The notes below the pieces were generated by a model that did no database searches, had not been told where the DNA came from, and saw nothing but the letters and a program-made list of their open reading frames with translations. The translations under genes and the position numbers were made by a program. Shown piece after piece: positions 5,432 through 6,935 of a stretch of DNA of 6,935 nt (positions within the stretch are counted from its first letter, which is position 1; the number at the start of each line of letters is the position of its first letter). The DNA comes from JBBRHH01 sp038222915. Lineage in GTDB: Bacteria; Planctomycetota; Phycisphaerae; Tepidisphaerales; Tepidisphaeraceae. The stretch is taken from NCBI GenBank assembly GCA_038222915.1, contig JBBRHH010000336.1:1-6935 (forward strand), written 5' to 3'.

Positions 5432-5665
5432 ATGAAAATGACACTTGAAATACCGGACAGGACAATGAAGGAAGCAATGCAACTCTCCGGCGCAGCGACA
5501 GCGCGCGAGTTGGTTCTATCGGCCGTCGAGGAATTCACGCGCCGACGCCGGATCGCGGGCCTGGCCAAACACCTCGGAACACTGAAGCACGTCATGAGCG
5601 TCCGCGAACTGGATCAGATGCGATCCGAAAAACCCGCCAAAGGCCAACGTGGTTCTCATCGATAG
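5432..5665 (+). CDS. vapB: VapB-type antitoxin
   Basis: This 77-residue antitoxin is expected to bind and neutralise the VapC ribonuclease encoded just downstream and, with it, to repress its own promoter. The N-terminus MKMTLEIPDRTMKEAMQLSG, followed by ATARELVLSAVEEFTRRRR (22-40), matches the short VapB family with a ribbon-helix-helix-like DNA-binding segment: one strand and two helices ending in a basic patch. The C-terminal tail (about 45-77), rich in Lys, Arg and Ser, would be the toxin-binding part. Three in-frame ATGs are possible (5423, 5432, 5438). ATG 5432 is chosen because it gives the typical VapB N-terminus and has a GGA 8 bases upstream. It starts 20 bases after the nuoD stop, leaving no separate intergenic promoter, so read-through from nuoD or a promoter inside nuoD is implied. 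Its last 17 bases overlap vapC. Confidence 0.85.
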   Translation: MKMTLEIPDRTMKEAMQLSGAATARELVLSAVEEFTRRRRIAGLAKHLGTLKHVMSVRELDQMRSEKPAKGQRGSHR

Positions 5666-6017
5666 TTCAAGTTGGATTCAGGCACTGCGGATCAAGGGTG
5701 ATGCTGTCGTTCGCACCCGCGTACATGACCTACTGATCAGCGGCGAGGCCGCCTGGTGCGATATGGTTCGCTTGGAATTATGGAATGGAGTGCGCGGCAG
5801 CAAGGAGAAGAAAGTGCTGCGCGAATTCGAGCGTGATCTTCCGTGCCTGTCGATCGATGCTGCCGTTTGGACCAGGAGCGTAAATCTCGCCGAACGCTCC
5901 CGCGACGCGGGCCTGACGGTTCCAGCCACCGACCTGCTGATCTTCGCTTGTGCCCGGCATTATCACGTTGACCTCGAGCACAACGACCATCACTTCGTGC
6001 AGCTTGCAAAGATATAG
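5649..6017 (+). CDS. vapC: VapC-type PIN-domain ribonuclease toxin
   Basis: This 122-residue protein is a metal-dependent PIN-domain RNase, the toxin of a type II toxin-antitoxin pair; VapC enzymes usually cleave tRNA or rRNA. The acidic catalytic residues expected of the fold are all present: D5 (VLIDSSSWI), E43 (DMVRLELWNG), D95 (VPATDLLIFACA) and D113 (HNDHHF), so the toxin should be active. The length is typical. GTG 5649 is chosen because the PIN strand begins directly after it and AAAGG lies 5 bases upstream (5639-5643). It overlaps vapB by 17 bases, the usual translational coupling of such pairs. Its TAG stop touches the stop codon of the convergent membrane glycosyltransferase gene with no base between. 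Confidence 0.92.
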   Translation: MVLIDSSSWIQALRIKGDAVVRTRVHDLLISGEAAWCDMVRLELWNGVRGSKEKKVLREFERDLPCLSIDAAVWTRSVNLAERSRDAGLTVPATDLLIFACARHYHVDLEHNDHHFVQLAKI

Positions 6018-6935
6018 TCAAACAACCGCTACATCTGACTTGATCAGTATCCGGCGGTACCCCAATGCCCAGCAAATCCCCACCCCCGCAAACAAATAAA
6101 TCACCGCGCGCAATCCAAACGCATACCGATCCTGCACATGCGTAATGACAAACGCGGCCACCGACATCAGCGCCGCCGCAACCAGCCAAAGCTCAAATTT
6201 CCGTTCCCGCCACATCACCCACATCCCAACAATCCCCAGCAGCGTCAGCACGCCATTCACCGCAAGGTGCCCCATTGTCCATCCACGCACCATCAGCCGT
6301 GGCATCAACGGACACGGCACCGTCGTATGCGGATCGCCCATCACCAGCGCCACCGTCCGATGCACGCTTCGCCGCACAAACGTTGACGCACGAAACTCCT
6401 CCCGAAACCGCCGCTTGCACAGCTCAAAATATTTCATCTCCCCCATCTCCCGCATCATCGCCCCCTCATCCGGGTCGACAAACGGATGGTTCCGCATGGC
6501 CGTCATGCTCATCCCATCGCCACCCGGCGCATTCCCAATCCGCAGTTCCAGATCCGCCCCCGCCCGCACAAAAAACACCTTTCCAAACGTGTGATAATTC
6601 CGAATCGTCCACGGCAGCAACACCGCCACAAACACCGCCACCATCGCGGCTAGACTTTTCAACCGCTCGCCCGCGCCGCGCCGCAACAAAACCACCGCCG
6701 CCAGCACCGGATAAGCCAGCACAAAAGAAACATTCGTCAGCGCCAGCACCGCCAGCCCCGCGCCGAATAATCCGGCCCCGCGCACCGAGCCCCCGTCGTT
6801 CGCAAGCCGATCCGCCGCCACCAGCAGCCACAGAAACATCGCTAGGGCCGGAAACGTGTCCCAGTAATAAGTCAGATGCGCGAGCAGCATCGGATGCACC
6901 GCAAGAATCACTCCCGCGATCACCCCCGCCTCCGG
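6018..6935 (-). CDS. GT39/PMT-like multi-pass membrane glycosyltransferase, C-terminal part (partial)
   Basis: The frame enters from the right edge without a start and ends at TGA 6018-6020, giving the last 305 residues. Hydrophobic segments lie near residues 5-22, 26-42, 55-84, 94-111, 221-242, 248-266 and 274-292, so this is an integral membrane protein. Between the first and second hydrophobic groups is a long polar loop (112-220) starting with LPWTIRNYHTFGKV and containing LELRIGNAPGG. This PWxxRNY...GN arrangement, together with the late QDRYAFGLRAVIYLFAG, is characteristic of GT39/ArnT-like GT-C transferases. Those enzymes move a sugar from a polyprenyl-phosphate carrier to a protein or lipid outside the membrane. 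The catalytic acidic loop normally lies near the N-terminus, outside this window, so activity and substrate cannot be judged. The gene is convergent with vapC, with zero intergenic bases. Confidence 0.8.
   Translation of the reverse strand, partial: PEAGVIAGVILAVHPMLLAHLTYYWDTFPALAMFLWLLVAADRLANDGGSVRGAGLFGAGLAVLALTNVSFVLAYPVLAAVVLLRRGAGERLKSLAAMVAVFVAVLLPWTIRNYHTFGKVFFVRAGADLELRIGNAPGGDGMSMTAMRNHPFVDPDEGAMMREMGEMKYFELCKRRFREEFRASTFVRRSVHRTVALVMGDPHTTVPCPLMPRLMVRGWTMGHLAVNGVLTLLGIVGMWVMWRERKFELWLVAAALMSVAAFVITHVQDRYAFGLRAVIYLFAGVGICWALGYRRILIKSDVAVV

Noticed and set aside
4668..5477. Minus-strand frame of 269 codons opposite nuoD
   Set aside because: It is antisense to conserved nuoD and rich in Asp, Val and Arg, as expected for the complement of C-ending codons.
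1..6935. CRISPR arrays, tRNA/rRNA genes, insertion sequences or prophage genes
   Set aside because: No regularly spaced repeats, cloverleaf-like sequence, transposase motif or terminal repeats were seen on either strand.

Overview
The window looks like a piece of a GC-rich chromosome, most likely from a planctomycete (Planctomycetota) or a close relative. The best evidence is the sigma-54 N-terminus (LTPRMIQSMEILQLPLMAL style), a NuoD of the THTTLR type, and the strong C-ending codon bias of the core genes. This placement comes from recalled family resemblance, not from a database search. No rRNA, tRNA, CRISPR array, insertion sequence or phage gene is visible.

Layout from left to right. (1) Positions 1-766, minus strand: the first ~255 codons of rpoN (sigma-54); the rest lies beyond the left edge. 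(2) Positions 767-969: a divergent regulatory region. It holds a sigma-70-like promoter for rpoN, a small leader hairpin, an inverted repeat, and a near-consensus sigma-54 -24/-12 element pointing away from rpoN. (3) Positions 970-1785, plus strand: the ATPase of a zinc/manganese-type ABC importer, with no permease or binding protein beside it. (4) Positions 1810-3280, plus strand: three accessory genes. These are a DUF1801 protein, a small unknown protein tightly coupled to it, and a HEAT-repeat-like unknown protein with less biased codon use. (5) Positions 3400-3969, minus strand: a second DUF1801 protein, fused to a YdeI/OmpD-associated (OmdA) domain. (6) Positions 4140-5411, plus strand: a complete, solitary nuoD with its own candidate promoter. 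(7) Positions 5432-6017, plus strand: a VapBC toxin-antitoxin pair starting 20 bases after the nuoD stop. (8) Positions 6018-6935, minus strand: the C-terminal part of a GT39-like multi-pass membrane glycosyltransferase. Its stop codon directly abuts that of vapC.

The genes do not form one pathway. Housekeeping genes (rpoN, nuoD) alternate with small accessory genes, and nuoD and the ABC ATPase both sit apart from their usual partners. I see no clear undescribed multi-gene system. The most interesting signals are regulatory. One is a possible sigma-54 binding site inside the rpoN leader, which suggests autoregulation. The others are the tandem nuoD-vapB-vapC arrangement and two genes whose -10-like hexamers sit at leaderless distance from the start codon.
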